Below are positions 16,941-25,414 of a stretch of 64,000 nt of DNA, piece after piece. Source of the DNA: QYOJ01 sp964616825 (lineage in GTDB: Bacteria > Bacteroidota > Bacteroidia > Bacteroidales > FEN-979); the NCBI GenBank assembly GCA_964616825.1, contig CAZTSX010000012.1, positions 28,509-92,508 on the forward strand, given 5' to 3'. The stretch's first letter is position 1. Every line of letters begins with the position of its first letter. The notes beneath the pieces are model-generated. The model worked only from the letters and a program-made list of their open reading frames with translations, had not been told where the DNA came from and made no database searches. The position numbers were made by a program, and so were the translations under genes.

Positions 16941-17531
16941 TTATTCAGCAGATGGCTCTTCTGTCGTATCCTCTTCAGTTGGAAGTTCTTCAAAGGAGAT
17001 GGCCTCAATGGAATAGAAGGAGAGGTAGTCGTTTCCACTCTCTTTCAATTGCTCACGAAGGTCATTGATCTGCTCAAGTTTGGCCTCGTCCGGCTGATCT
17101 TCGTGGCCTTTGGTGCCTTCATGAAGTCCTGCTTCATGGCTCTCTTCAGGAGACATCACTTCGGCTTCCCACTCATTAAGGTATTTATCATCAATGCGCT
17201 CTTCTTTCAGGATTCCAAGCACTTTTACGCGGCTGCCAACCAGCGCTTCCTCAAACATGACGACATCCGGCCCGGTAGTGATCTCTACCATCACACTGTC
17301 GGTGTCACCGACAATGAACATCCGTTTTCCACCGTGTTTGCAGATATGATACGCGGTTCCTTCGATCCATACCGGCTGGTCGACATAAACCGATGCATCT
17401 GTATCAAAAGTGGCCACAGTGAGAAGTACTGTATCTACAGTTGTTTCATCTGTAGTTTCTTTCGGTCCCTGGTTGCAGGCAAAGCCAAGCATCAGACCGA
17501 TAAAAAGGAGAGGTAATAATTTCTTGATCAT
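16941..17531 (-). CDS. Hypothetical OB-fold-like lipoprotein
   Basis: 196 residues from the ATG at 17531 (MIKKLLPLLFIGLMLGFACN), a signal peptide with lipobox Cys19; the longer frame upstream is ignored. The middle (VWIEGTAYHICKHGGKRMFI, then VGDTDSVMVEITT and GSRVKVLGILKEERID) is an all-beta pattern reminiscent of an OB-fold. It has a CKHGG motif that could bind metal or heme, though this is speculative. The acidic tail ends in EEDTTEEPSAE. Cotranscribed with the PepSY gene, and divergent from the SDR gene at 17603. Confidence 0.7.
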   Translation of the reverse strand: MIKKLLPLLFIGLMLGFACNQGPKETTDETTVDTVLLTVATFDTDASVYVDQPVWIEGTAYHICKHGGKRMFIVGDTDSVMVEITTGPDVVMFEEALVGSRVKVLGILKEERIDDKYLNEWEAEVMSPEESHEAGLHEGTKGHEDQPDEAKLEQINDLREQLKESGNDYLSFYSIEAISFEELPTEEDTTEEPSAE

Positions 17532-17602
17532 GGTGTTTGTTATTGGTTTCACGTAGGCAAAATTACACTTTTTCTTTTTACTTTTGCCCAAAACCCAACC
17601 CG

Positions 17603-18631
17603 ATGATACTTGTCACAGGCGGAACCGGTTTGCTTGGTTCACACCTACTCTTAGACCTAATAAAACAGAAGAACCCCGTCAGAGCCATTTACCGGAATCC
17701 GGTGAAAAAAGAGATGGTTAAAAAGATCTTCTCCTACTATACAGATACTCCGAATGACTTCTATGATAAAATAGAATGGCTCGAGGCTGATTTATTAGAT
17801 TTTAGTGAGTTGGAAAACGCGATTCATGGCGTTTCCGAAATCTATCACGCGGGAGCGATCGTCTCTTTCTATCCGAAAGACCATAAAATAATGCGAAAAG
17901 TAAATATCGAAGGGACGGAAAACCTGGTTAACCAGGCGTTGGATCACAATGTTCAGAAATTTTGCTATGTCAGCTCCATTGCCACACTGGGCCGTGCTGA
18001 GAATGACGGAGCGAGTGATGAGGATACCCATTGGGTCGATTCAAAAAAGAATTCCGTCTATTCACAGAGTAAATATGCTGCAGAGCAGGAGATCTGGCGG
18101 GGAATAGCGGAAGGGTTGAATGCAGTGATTGTGAATCCCTCCGTCATCCTGGGACCCGGTTTCTGGCAGGATAACTCCGGCCTTTTCCGGTTAGTTTATG
18201 AGGGGTTGAAGTATTATACACGTGGTGTTAATGGATATGTTGATGTCCGGGATATCTCCAGGATTATGATTGAGTTGATGGAACGACAGGTTTTTGGAGA
18301 ACGCTTTATTGTTTCAACCCAAAACCTCTCGTATCAGCAAGTGTTTGCCATGATAGCCAAGTACCTGGAGAAACCTGCTCCTGCTATCCACGTTCACCCC
18401 TCGCTATCGCAAATCGCCTGGCGAGTCGAAGCCATCAGAAGCTTTCTGACTGGTTCAAAACCTGAAGTTACCCGGGAAATGGCCACGACTGCAGCTCAGA
18501 TATATACCTATACCAATAAGAAAATCAGCGATAAACTGGATTATAAATTCATTCCGATTGAAGAATCAATCAAAGAGATCTGTGGCTACTTTGTTGCTGA
18601 TAGATCTGAGAAATCTCCGGGAAACAGTTAA
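17603..18631 (+). CDS. NAD-dependent epimerase/dehydratase (extended SDR)
   Basis: 342 residues from the ATG at 17603 (MILVTGGTGLLGSHL). Rossmann GGTGLLG at the N-terminus, DLLD-type second motif, SSIATLG around the catalytic serine, and YSQSKYAAE as the YxxxK element. The pattern is that of dihydroflavonol-4-reductase or 3-beta-HSD-like SDRs; the substrate is unknown. Its stop TAA shares the sequence TTAA with the stop of the convergent mltF-like gene, a 4-base overlap. Confidence 0.8.
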   Translation: MILVTGGTGLLGSHLLLDLIKQKNPVRAIYRNPVKKEMVKKIFSYYTDTPNDFYDKIEWLEADLLDFSELENAIHGVSEIYHAGAIVSFYPKDHKIMRKVNIEGTENLVNQALDHNVQKFCYVSSIATLGRAENDGASDEDTHWVDSKKNSVYSQSKYAAEQEIWRGIAEGLNAVIVNPSVILGPGFWQDNSGLFRLVYEGLKYYTRGVNGYVDVRDISRIMIELMERQVFGERFIVSTQNLSYQQVFAMIAKYLEKPAPAIHVHPSLSQIAWRVEAIRSFLTGSKPEVTREMATTAAQIYTYTNKKISDKLDYKFIPIEESIKEICGYFVADRSEKSPGNS

Positions 18632-20115
18632 TCCGGAACCAGATTCAGATAATGATAATAACGGTTGATGATCCCATCCACATATCCGTCCATAGTATAA
18701 TCTACCGGAAACTGCCGGAGCGTGTCGGCATAGCCATATGGATCACTGCGTGAACGATGCAAAAGATAATATTCGACATTCCCGTGCCACTTGTTTGGAT
18801 CTTTACCGAACTTCTCAGCTTTTTTTCGCAGTGAGAGAACACTTCCTATCCCCACATTATAAGCTGCCAGAATGAAACTGGCTCGTTCCCGCGGATCACG
18901 AATTTCAGAGGGAAGCTGCTTGTCTATCCATTTGAGATATTTCACACCGGCCATAATCTGGTGCGAAGAGGTCGAACTCGTGTCCAACCCATAAATCGCA
19001 GCGGTTTCCGGGATCATCTGCATGAGACCCCATGCATTTTTATGTGAGGTGAGACCGGGCACAAAATTAGATTCTGTATACATCAGTGAAGTTACCAGTC
19101 GCCAATCCCACCAGAATAGTTTACTGTGATAACGGATTTGTTCATCCCATGGAGAGATACGGGTGTTGGTCAGGGAAAAAAAGTTGCTCTGAAAATGGTT
19201 GACAACACGTTGATTATGATAGATATTCCGGTATACTTTACGAAGTAATCGCTTTCTTGCAACTGAGTCGATCCATTCATCAAGGATGAGTAGAAGGGAA
19301 TCAGACGTGTAGTTAACACCCCAGGCAGATGAATGGGATTTGGTCACCACCAAACTGATATCGGTGTTCCGGTAAGCCTGGGTCAGAACCATCGCCAGGT
19401 TATCCGGGCAGAGGGTATAATTAATCGTACCTTCAGAAACCATCCTGAATAACTCCTCCTGGGTAAAGTACTGGTTTTTCAGAATCACGTCATGTCGGGT
19501 TTCCCGTACAAACTTGTCATATAACGGTTGAAAAAATACATTTTGCTGGACCACAACTGTATCATCATCAAATTCATCCAGGTTTTCAATAAACCTGAAG
19601 TTCGTATGCTTAATTGAAGATGCTTTTGAACGTTGCACCAACACCAGGGAGGTCTCTTCCAGCGGTGACGAAAAATGGATCAGATTTTTCCCCTGCCTGG
19701 TAACAGGAAGGTTGTACGCAATAATATCAGCTACATGATAATCAAGATAGTAGAGTGCTTGTGAAACAGTGCTGCAGGCAATCACTTTCAGCGGGATATC
19801 CAGATACCTGCTGAATGATCGGATCATCTCCAACCCAAATCCACGGGCATCACCTTTGTAGATATAATAATTGAGGGAGTTAGGCTCGAGAAGAACAACC
19901 AGATGCCCCCGCTCTTTTATGTAATGGACAGCTCCTTTTGGGATCTCCTCTTTTGGTGAGATATAGAGAGCAAAGGCAACAGCCATTACCAATACGGCAG
20001 CTATGATCAGCGCTCCTCCAAGGAACCATTTGCTATATCGGATCCAGTTGATAGTATATAGTTTAAGCGACTTTCCTATATCTCCAGATGGCCAGACTGA
20101 TAATTGAAACAGCAT
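18628..20115 (-). CDS. MltF-like membrane-bound lytic transglycosylase
   Basis: 495 residues. N-terminal membrane anchor (WFLGGALIIAAVLVMAVAFA), then a solute-binding-protein family 3 domain (~60-290; RGHLVVLLEPNSLNYYIY, GFGLEMIRSF), then a C-terminal SLT domain with the catalytic glutamate near residue 348 in YTESNF and the NAWGLMQMIPETA and AAYNVGIG motifs. Cleaves peptidoglycan to 1,6-anhydro products. The only usable start lies inside the upstream permease gene, a 53-base overlap. It ends the efflux operon and could open peptidoglycan for envelope-spanning assembly, which is inference. Confidence 0.85.
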   Translation of the reverse strand: MLFQLSVWPSGDIGKSLKLYTINWIRYSKWFLGGALIIAAVLVMAVAFALYISPKEEIPKGAVHYIKERGHLVVLLEPNSLNYYIYKGDARGFGLEMIRSFSRYLDIPLKVIACSTVSQALYYLDYHVADIIAYNLPVTRQGKNLIHFSSPLEETSLVLVQRSKASSIKHTNFRFIENLDEFDDDTVVVQQNVFFQPLYDKFVRETRHDVILKNQYFTQEELFRMVSEGTINYTLCPDNLAMVLTQAYRNTDISLVVTKSHSSAWGVNYTSDSLLLILDEWIDSVARKRLLRKVYRNIYHNQRVVNHFQSNFFSLTNTRISPWDEQIRYHSKLFWWDWRLVTSLMYTESNFVPGLTSHKNAWGLMQMIPETAAIYGLDTSSTSSHQIMAGVKYLKWIDKQLPSEIRDPRERASFILAAYNVGIGSVLSLRKKAEKFGKDPNKWHGNVEYYLLHRSRSDPYGYADTLRQFPVDYTMDGYVDGIINRYYHYLNLVPD

Positions 20116-21181
20116 AGACGACCAGCGAATAGAATAAGGTGCTGATGTCGGAAAATGTAGATCCTTTCAGCATGACCATCCGCATGATCTTGATAAAGTA
20201 TGCAATGGGATTTATCCTATCCAATAGTTGTGCCCATTCCGGCATACTTTCGATTGCCGTGAACAACCCGCTCATCAGGATAAAGATCACCATAAAAAAG
20301 AACGATATTAGCATCGACTGCTGCTGTGTATTTGTGATCGTCGAAATCAGCAACCCGAAGCCTAAAATAACAAAAAGATAAACACCCGCAGATAAAAATA
20401 TCAGCCAGAGACTTCCTACGATCGGGATATTAAAAACCAATTTTCCGATAACCAGTCCGAATGCCAGTTCGAACATCGCGATGACCCAAAAGGGAATCAG
20501 TTTCCCTGAGATAAATTCAATCTTGCGAATCGGTGTAACATTGATTTGTTCAATCGTGCCGATCTCTTTTTCCCTGACGATATTCATTCCGGAGAGGAGG
20601 AGCCCTACAATGGTGACCAGCAGGACCAGAATTCCTGGAACCATATATGTGGTGTAGTTTAGCTTGGGATTATACCAATACCGGGAGTCGAACTTAATCG
20701 CACGGATACTACCCAACTGCTCGGGATTCAGCCACTCTATCAGGATCTCGCGATTGAAATCCCTGATAATATTGGTAGAGTAGGCATTGACAAGTCCGGC
20801 GGAAGATCCGTTAATCGCATCTACAACCAGCTGGAGTTGACCGGGATTCTCTTTGATAAGATTTTTCTCGAATCCATTGGGTATCTGCAAGATGACATCC
20901 ACACTCCCAGCTTGCATAAGCTCTTCAGCCTCTTTATAAGAGAAGGGAGCATCGACAATCCGATAAAAAGGTGATCCCTGGAATTTGCTCGTGAGTTGGC
21001 GCGACGAGCCGGAAAGATCCAGATCTACTACAGCCATGTGGATCCGTTTCATCTCGAAGGTGGCAGCATTGACCAGGACAAGCAGTTGAATAATTGGAAC
21101 CAAGAAAATAATGGGCAGCATCCGCCTGTTCCGAAACACCTGGATGAACTCTTTCTGGATGATATAGAGAATCGTTCTCAT
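20063..21181 (-). CDS. ABC-2 type permease (second copy of pair)
   Basis: 372 residues, YbhR/YhhJ-like. N-terminal helix after IIQKEFIQVFRNRRMLP, a large periplasmic loop (~45-170), then five helices from MVPGILVLLVTIVGLLLSG. The family's REKEIGTIEQINVTPIRKIE and (M)SGLFTAIESMPEWAQ segments are present. Together with the permease at 21184 it should make the membrane channel of the tripartite efflux pump. Confidence 0.88.
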   Translation of the reverse strand: MRTILYIIQKEFIQVFRNRRMLPIIFLVPIIQLLVLVNAATFEMKRIHMAVVDLDLSGSSRQLTSKFQGSPFYRIVDAPFSYKEAEELMQAGSVDVILQIPNGFEKNLIKENPGQLQLVVDAINGSSAGLVNAYSTNIIRDFNREILIEWLNPEQLGSIRAIKFDSRYWYNPKLNYTTYMVPGILVLLVTIVGLLLSGMNIVREKEIGTIEQINVTPIRKIEFISGKLIPFWVIAMFELAFGLVIGKLVFNIPIVGSLWLIFLSAGVYLFVILGFGLLISTITNTQQQSMLISFFFMVIFILMSGLFTAIESMPEWAQLLDRINPIAYFIKIMRMVMLKGSTFSDISTLFYSLVVYAVSIISLAIWRYRKVA

Positions 21182-21183
21182 GG

Positions 21184-22287
21184 TCAGGCCAGACGGATTT
21201 TGAATTTTTTAACACTTAACAGGATGAAGAATAGAGTAAATCCAATCAGGATCAGGGTCTCTTTCCAGATGAAAAAGAGTCCGTTCCCCTTCAGCATGAT
21301 GCTCTTGATGATGGTGATGAAATACATCGGTGGCATGATATGGCAGAGCCACTGTAACACTTTCGGCATATTCTCCACCGGGAAGATAAATCCGCTTAAC
21401 AGGATAGTCGGGAGCATTAGAGCGATTAGTGAGATCATCATCGCCAGTTGCTGACTGTTAGTGAGGCAGGAGATCAGGATTCCCAGAGATAATGCCATCG
21501 AGATGAATAAAAAGTTCTCGAACAACAGGAGAGCAATACTTCCTCTCACCGGTACATCGAACACAATATTTCCCAAAAGAATGATGATACACGCGTTGAT
21601 AAAAGCGAGGAAAACATAGGGGAACACTTTGCCCACCACGATCTGCATGGGACGAAGGGGAGAAGCAAGTAATAACTCCATGGTTCCCAGCTCTTTCTCT
21701 TTTGTGATCGATATAGATGTCATCAAGGCTGAAATCAACATCAACAGCATGGCCATCAACCCGGGGACAAACATGAAAACCCCTTTCAGCTCCTGGTTAT
21801 ACATCATCCTTGTCTCCGGAAAGATCTGTAACGGGATTGCCCCGACATTCATAGAATACAGATAATTGTTCAGGATGCCGGTCGCATAATTCACCAGGAT
21901 ATTCGCTGTATTGGGATCGGATGCATCGCCAATCAATTGAACATGCGCCAGTCGATCATTCTCCAGTTTCTTAGTAAATTCTGGCTCAAATACGATTACC
22001 AGCTTGATGTCACCCTCTTTGAAGGCCTCTTCAATTTCACTATAGGTATTTAGATTTCTGTCGAGTTTGAAATAGCCTGAGGATGTGATCTTTTCGGTGA
22101 TCTTTCGGGTTGTTTCATCTTTCGACTGGTCGAGAATCGCAATTCGGGCATCTTTAATCTCGTTGGTGACGACATACCCAAAGAGAATCAGCTGAACAGC
22201 CGGCATCCCAAAAAGGATCAGCAGGGTGCGATAATCCCGGAAAATGTGAAGAAACTCTTTAACAACAAATCCCCAGAACCGCTTCAT
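21184..22287 (-). CDS. ABC-2 type permease (first copy of pair)
   Basis: 367 residues, the same architecture as the permease downstream: N-terminal VVKEFLHIFRDYRTLLILF, an external loop, and a five-helix C-terminal bundle. Carries TKEKELGTMELLLASPLRP and SGFIFPVENMPKVLQ. Starts with an ATGA overlap on the ATPase gene at 22284; 2 bases separate its end from the next permease. YbhS-like role in a YbhGFSR-type exporter. Confidence 0.88.
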   Translation of the reverse strand: MKRFWGFVVKEFLHIFRDYRTLLILFGMPAVQLILFGYVVTNEIKDARIAILDQSKDETTRKITEKITSSGYFKLDRNLNTYSEIEEAFKEGDIKLVIVFEPEFTKKLENDRLAHVQLIGDASDPNTANILVNYATGILNNYLYSMNVGAIPLQIFPETRMMYNQELKGVFMFVPGLMAMLLMLISALMTSISITKEKELGTMELLLASPLRPMQIVVGKVFPYVFLAFINACIIILLGNIVFDVPVRGSIALLLFENFLFISMALSLGILISCLTNSQQLAMMISLIALMLPTILLSGFIFPVENMPKVLQWLCHIMPPMYFITIIKSIMLKGNGLFFIWKETLILIGFTLFFILLSVKKFKIRLA

Positions 22288-23036
22288 GCTATCTCCTCCG
22301 TTTGGGCCCGTGCCAGTTTTAAAAAGACGTCATTCATGTTTTTTGCCTGGTATTCTTCACGCAATGCCAGTGGTGTATCAAGGGCTGCGATTCGCCCTTC
22401 AACCATGATCGACACACGATCACAATATTCAGCTTCATCCATATAATGCGTGGTGACGAATACCGTGATCCCACTTCTGGCTGCTTCGTAGATCATCTCC
22501 CAAAATTGCCGGCGTGTAATTGGATCTACCCCTCCTGTTGGCTCATCCAGGAAGACAATCTTCGGATCGTGGATGATAGCAACTGATAATGCCAGTTTCT
22601 GTTTCCACCCAAGGGGAATATCCCGGATCAACTTGTTACGTGCCTCCTCCAGCTCCAGTTTTTTCATCAGCTTTGTAGCTCGCTGTTCGATCTCATGCTT
22701 CGATAAACCATAAATAGCAGCATAAAACCTGATGTTCTCAAACACCGTGAGATCATCATAGAGAGAGAACCTCTGGCTCATGTAACCAATATTCTGCTTG
22801 ATCTTTTCCCGTTGCGAATAGACATCATAACCTGCAACCGAGAGATCACCGGAAGTAGGCAGGGAGAGCCCGCAAAGGATTCGGATGGCTGTGGTTTTAC
22901 CAGCGCCATTGGCTCCCAGAAAGCCGAAAATTTCCCCTCTCTTCACCTCAAATGTCAGGTGATCGTTCGCCACGAAATTCCCGAATTTCTTGACGAGATC
23001 TTTGACGATGATGATATTTTCAGCTTTATCGTTCAT
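22284..23036 (-). CDS. ABC transporter ATPase (degenerate signature type)
   Basis: 250 residues. Walker A GANGAGKTT at 41-49, Q-loop near YMSQRFSLY, Walker B VFLDEPTGGVD, H-loop TTHYMDE. The signature reads IPLGWKQKLALS rather than LSGGQ, as I recall for one half of YbhF-like transporters, so it probably forms a heterodimer with the ATPase at 23068, whose LSGGM signature is canonical. In E. coli the two halves are fused in YbhF; here they are separate genes. Confidence 0.88.
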   Translation of the reverse strand: MNDKAENIIIVKDLVKKFGNFVANDHLTFEVKRGEIFGFLGANGAGKTTAIRILCGLSLPTSGDLSVAGYDVYSQREKIKQNIGYMSQRFSLYDDLTVFENIRFYAAIYGLSKHEIEQRATKLMKKLELEEARNKLIRDIPLGWKQKLALSVAIIHDPKIVFLDEPTGGVDPITRRQFWEMIYEAARSGITVFVTTHYMDEAEYCDRVSIMVEGRIAALDTPLALREEYQAKNMNDVFLKLARAQTEEIA

Positions 23037-23055
23037 AAAAATTATCAGGTGTGAT

Positions 23056-23094
23056 TCCCCATCCCCTTTAGGGGAGGGGGCCCGGGGGTGGGGC
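23056..23094. repeat. GC-rich hairpin repeat, copy 3, running into an ATPase gene
   Basis: CCCCATCCCCTTTAGGGGAG then GGGGCCCGGGGGTGGGG. It is the reverse-oriented relative of the repeat at 16272. It fills the 31-base gap between the two ATPase genes and overlaps the last codons of the ATPase at 23068, encoding its APPPGPLP tail. Confidence 0.7.
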
Positions 23095-24003
23095 CACTTC
23101 CATTAATTCCATAAAACAATCTTCAATATTTGGTTTTATCTCTTCAACAGTAACTTCCTCATGCCCTTTTTCCCTCAGAAAATCAATCACATCCTCACGG
23201 GTCAATATATCCTCCCGGTATGATAAATGAACTGCCTGCCCGAAAGCAAAAACACTGTGTTCTTTTGGTAGCTCTTGCAGGTCGTGAAGCAGGCGATATA
23301 CGTCTGCTGACGAGACTGAAAACAGGCCCAGCGGAAACGTTGCTACAACCTCTTCAGGCGGACTGATCTGCATGATCCGACCATTCTGGATCAATGCTAC
23401 CCTGTCGCACAATGTCGCTTCGTCCATGTACGGAGTGGAGACGATGATCGTGATTCCCTGTGATTTCAACCGTTGTAACATCTCCCAGAACTCCTGTCGT
23501 GATACCGCATCAACCCCTGTAGTAGGTTCATCGAGAAACAAGACATCAGGCTTATGGATCAAGGCACAGGAGAGGGCAAGTTTTTGCTTCATACCTCCGG
23601 AAAGCTTTCCTGCTTTCCGGGTTTTGAATGGCTCAATCTGGCTGTAAATTTCCTTCACCAGGTCGTAGTTCTCTTCGATGGTAGTACCGAAAATTGTAGC
23701 GAAAAAGCGGAGGTTCTCCTCCACACTAAGATCCTGATAGAGGGAGAACCGCCCGGGCATATACCCGATAATGCGGCGGATCTGTTTGTATGCTTTAACA
23801 ACATCAAGACCCTCTACACTTGCTGTTCCGCTATCGGCCAGTAGCAATGTGGTGAGGATCCGGAAAAGGGTAGTCTTACCGGCTCCGTCAGGACCGATGA
23901 AGCCGAATAACTCCCCTTTGCTGACAGAAAAAGTAAGATCCTTCAACGCTTCAACCTTGCCGTAATTCTTCGAGAGATTCCGTACGTCAACCGAACAGTT
24001 CAT
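23068..24003 (-). CDS. ABC transporter ATPase (canonical signature)
   Basis: 311 residues. Walker A GPDGAGKTT at 37-45, signature LSGGMKQKLAL, Walker B VLFLDEPTTGVD, H-loop switch region STPYMDE (proline-tyrosine instead of the usual histidine). The ~80-residue C-terminal extension after residue ~225 is common in YbhF-like ATPases. The last residues, APPPGPLP, come from the GC-rich repeat, so the original stop codon was probably displaced. ATGA overlap with the DUF2147 gene. Confidence 0.88.
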   Translation of the reverse strand: MNCSVDVRNLSKNYGKVEALKDLTFSVSKGELFGFIGPDGAGKTTLFRILTTLLLADSGTASVEGLDVVKAYKQIRRIIGYMPGRFSLYQDLSVEENLRFFATIFGTTIEENYDLVKEIYSQIEPFKTRKAGKLSGGMKQKLALSCALIHKPDVLFLDEPTTGVDAVSRQEFWEMLQRLKSQGITIIVSTPYMDEATLCDRVALIQNGRIMQISPPEEVVATFPLGLFSVSSADVYRLLHDLQELPKEHSVFAFGQAVHLSYREDILTREDVIDFLREKGHEEVTVEEIKPNIEDCFMELMEVAPPPGPLP

Positions 24004-24461
24004 TTTTTAACCGGTGTCCACCAGGTAGTACGCCCAATCCAGGAGATGCCGACAAACCCCCTGATTTTCAATTTTTTCTTGGTTTCATCCAGAAACTTCA
24101 TATAACAACTATAGGTCTTCCCGTTTTTCGGATCATATATCTTTCCGTCTTTCCATTCGTCATCGCCATCAAAAACGAAGCTTGTCAGGTTCAATAGCCC
24201 GAGAAGCGGTTTTTTTTGTAGTATCGGATCCGGATTTTCTTTGTCAGTACGAGGAAGTCCGGTAATGGAGTCATTCGGCGTTTCCAGCCAAACGATCTTT
24301 CCGTAATATTTACTGCCGACTTTGAAGATCTCGACCTGGCCGGTTCCTTCTTCATTCAACCAGGTGCCAAGGATGTCGTCGGCCTGGTATGTTTGGGCAA
24401 AAAGTCCTGTGCTTGTCAACAGGAACATCATGGCAAAAATTGATTTGATAATTCGTTTCAT
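24000..24461 (-). CDS. DUF2147 domain secreted protein
   Basis: 153 residues with a Sec signal (MKRIIKSIFAMMFLLTSTGL then FAQ). Mature part DILGTWLNEEGTGQVEIF, KYYGKIVWLE, KPLLGLLNL and SCYMKF are the DUF2147 pattern: a small beta-barrel periplasmic protein often seen beside envelope and lipid genes. It is in the middle of the efflux operon, so it may assist export of the substrate; unproven. Confidence 0.8.
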   Translation of the reverse strand: MKRIIKSIFAMMFLLTSTGLFAQTYQADDILGTWLNEEGTGQVEIFKVGSKYYGKIVWLETPNDSITGLPRTDKENPDPILQKKPLLGLLNLTSFVFDGDDEWKDGKIYDPKNGKTYSCYMKFLDETKKKLKIRGFVGISWIGRTTWWTPVKK

Positions 24462-24508
24462 AAGGGTTGGTTTTGGTTACTACTATAACTATGTTATTTC
24501 AGATGATA

Positions 24509-25399
24509 TCATGGAGTAATTAATTTGATTTCACCCGGCATTCCGATCTTCAGGCTGCCATCATTTTTCACCCTGACCTTGACGGCATAAACCAGGTTGA
24601 CCCGCTCCTCTTTGGTCTGAATGGTTTTTGGGGTGAATTCGGCAGTTGGAGATATCCAGCTGACAACACCGGTGGTTTTTGAATTGGTCTTCTCATCCTG
24701 GTCATACATCACCTCAACTTCATTCCCGATGATAATATGAGGTAGTTGAGCTCCGCTAACATAAACCCGCAGGATCATCTCGTGCAAATTGGCAATCTTG
24801 TATAATGGCTTCCCGAATGCAGTCACTTCTTCAGGTTCGGCAAACTTGGTAAGTACGGTGCCATTAATGGGATTTATGATATACGCATTTTTAATAGCCT
24901 CTTCCAGTTGAGCGATTTGTTGATTGATACTGCCAATCTGGTCTTCAATCCCGCCAAACTTGGTGTTTATGTAAGCGATCTGCCTGTCAATAAGGTTAAT
25001 GCTGGCTGTGATGTCATCCATTTGTTTTTGTGTAGCAGCTCCCGCTTTCAACAGCTTTGTTACGCGATGTTTTTCAACGAGAACATTTTCCCTGTTCTGC
25101 TCCTGAACCGCGATTTGCGCGTGCAGGTCTGCTTTGCGTGATGCAGTGGCGTTTCGCTGATCTATTGCCTGGAGTTTTTTTAAGAACATATCGGTGGTAT
25201 CCACAAAGCCAACTACCTGGCCGGAGTCAAGGATCTGACCCTCTTCCACCTGGAATTGCAAGAGCTTTCCGTTCGCCATAGCTGAAACAGTGATCTCGGT
25301 AGCTTCAAATGTACCCCAGGCATCGGGTTGGTCGTCTTTCCCTGAACATGCACCGAGTAGAATGATAGCCAATAGAAATAAATAAGGATGTGTTTTCAT
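24509..25399 (-). CDS. HlyD/YbhG-like periplasmic adaptor (lipoprotein)
   Basis: Membrane-fusion subunit of the efflux pump. From the ATG at 25399 (MKTHPYLFLLAIILLGACSG) it is 296 residues with a lipobox cysteine; an in-frame ATG three codons earlier is possible. Biotinyl-lipoyl half-domain (FQVEEGQILDSGQVVGFVDT), long helical hairpin (~70-175, KADLHAQIAVQEQNRENV to QIAQLEEAIKN), second lipoyl half (INGTVLTKFAEPEEVTAFG), and beta-barrel domain. Lies 6-15 bases after tolC. Confidence 0.88.
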   Translation of the reverse strand: MKTHPYLFLLAIILLGACSGKDDQPDAWGTFEATEITVSAMANGKLLQFQVEEGQILDSGQVVGFVDTTDMFLKKLQAIDQRNATASRKADLHAQIAVQEQNRENVLVEKHRVTKLLKAGAATQKQMDDITASINLIDRQIAYINTKFGGIEDQIGSINQQIAQLEEAIKNAYIINPINGTVLTKFAEPEEVTAFGKPLYKIANLHEMILRVYVSGAQLPHIIIGNEVEVMYDQDEKTNSKTTGVVSWISPTAEFTPKTIQTKEERVNLVYAVKVRVKNDGSLKIGMPGEIKLITP

Positions 25400-25414
25400 A
25401 TCAATCATATTTTT

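Noticed and set aside
16935..17516. 193-residue plus-strand open frame
   Set aside because: Fully antisense to the lipoprotein gene at 16941, cysteine/phenylalanine-rich and without family features.
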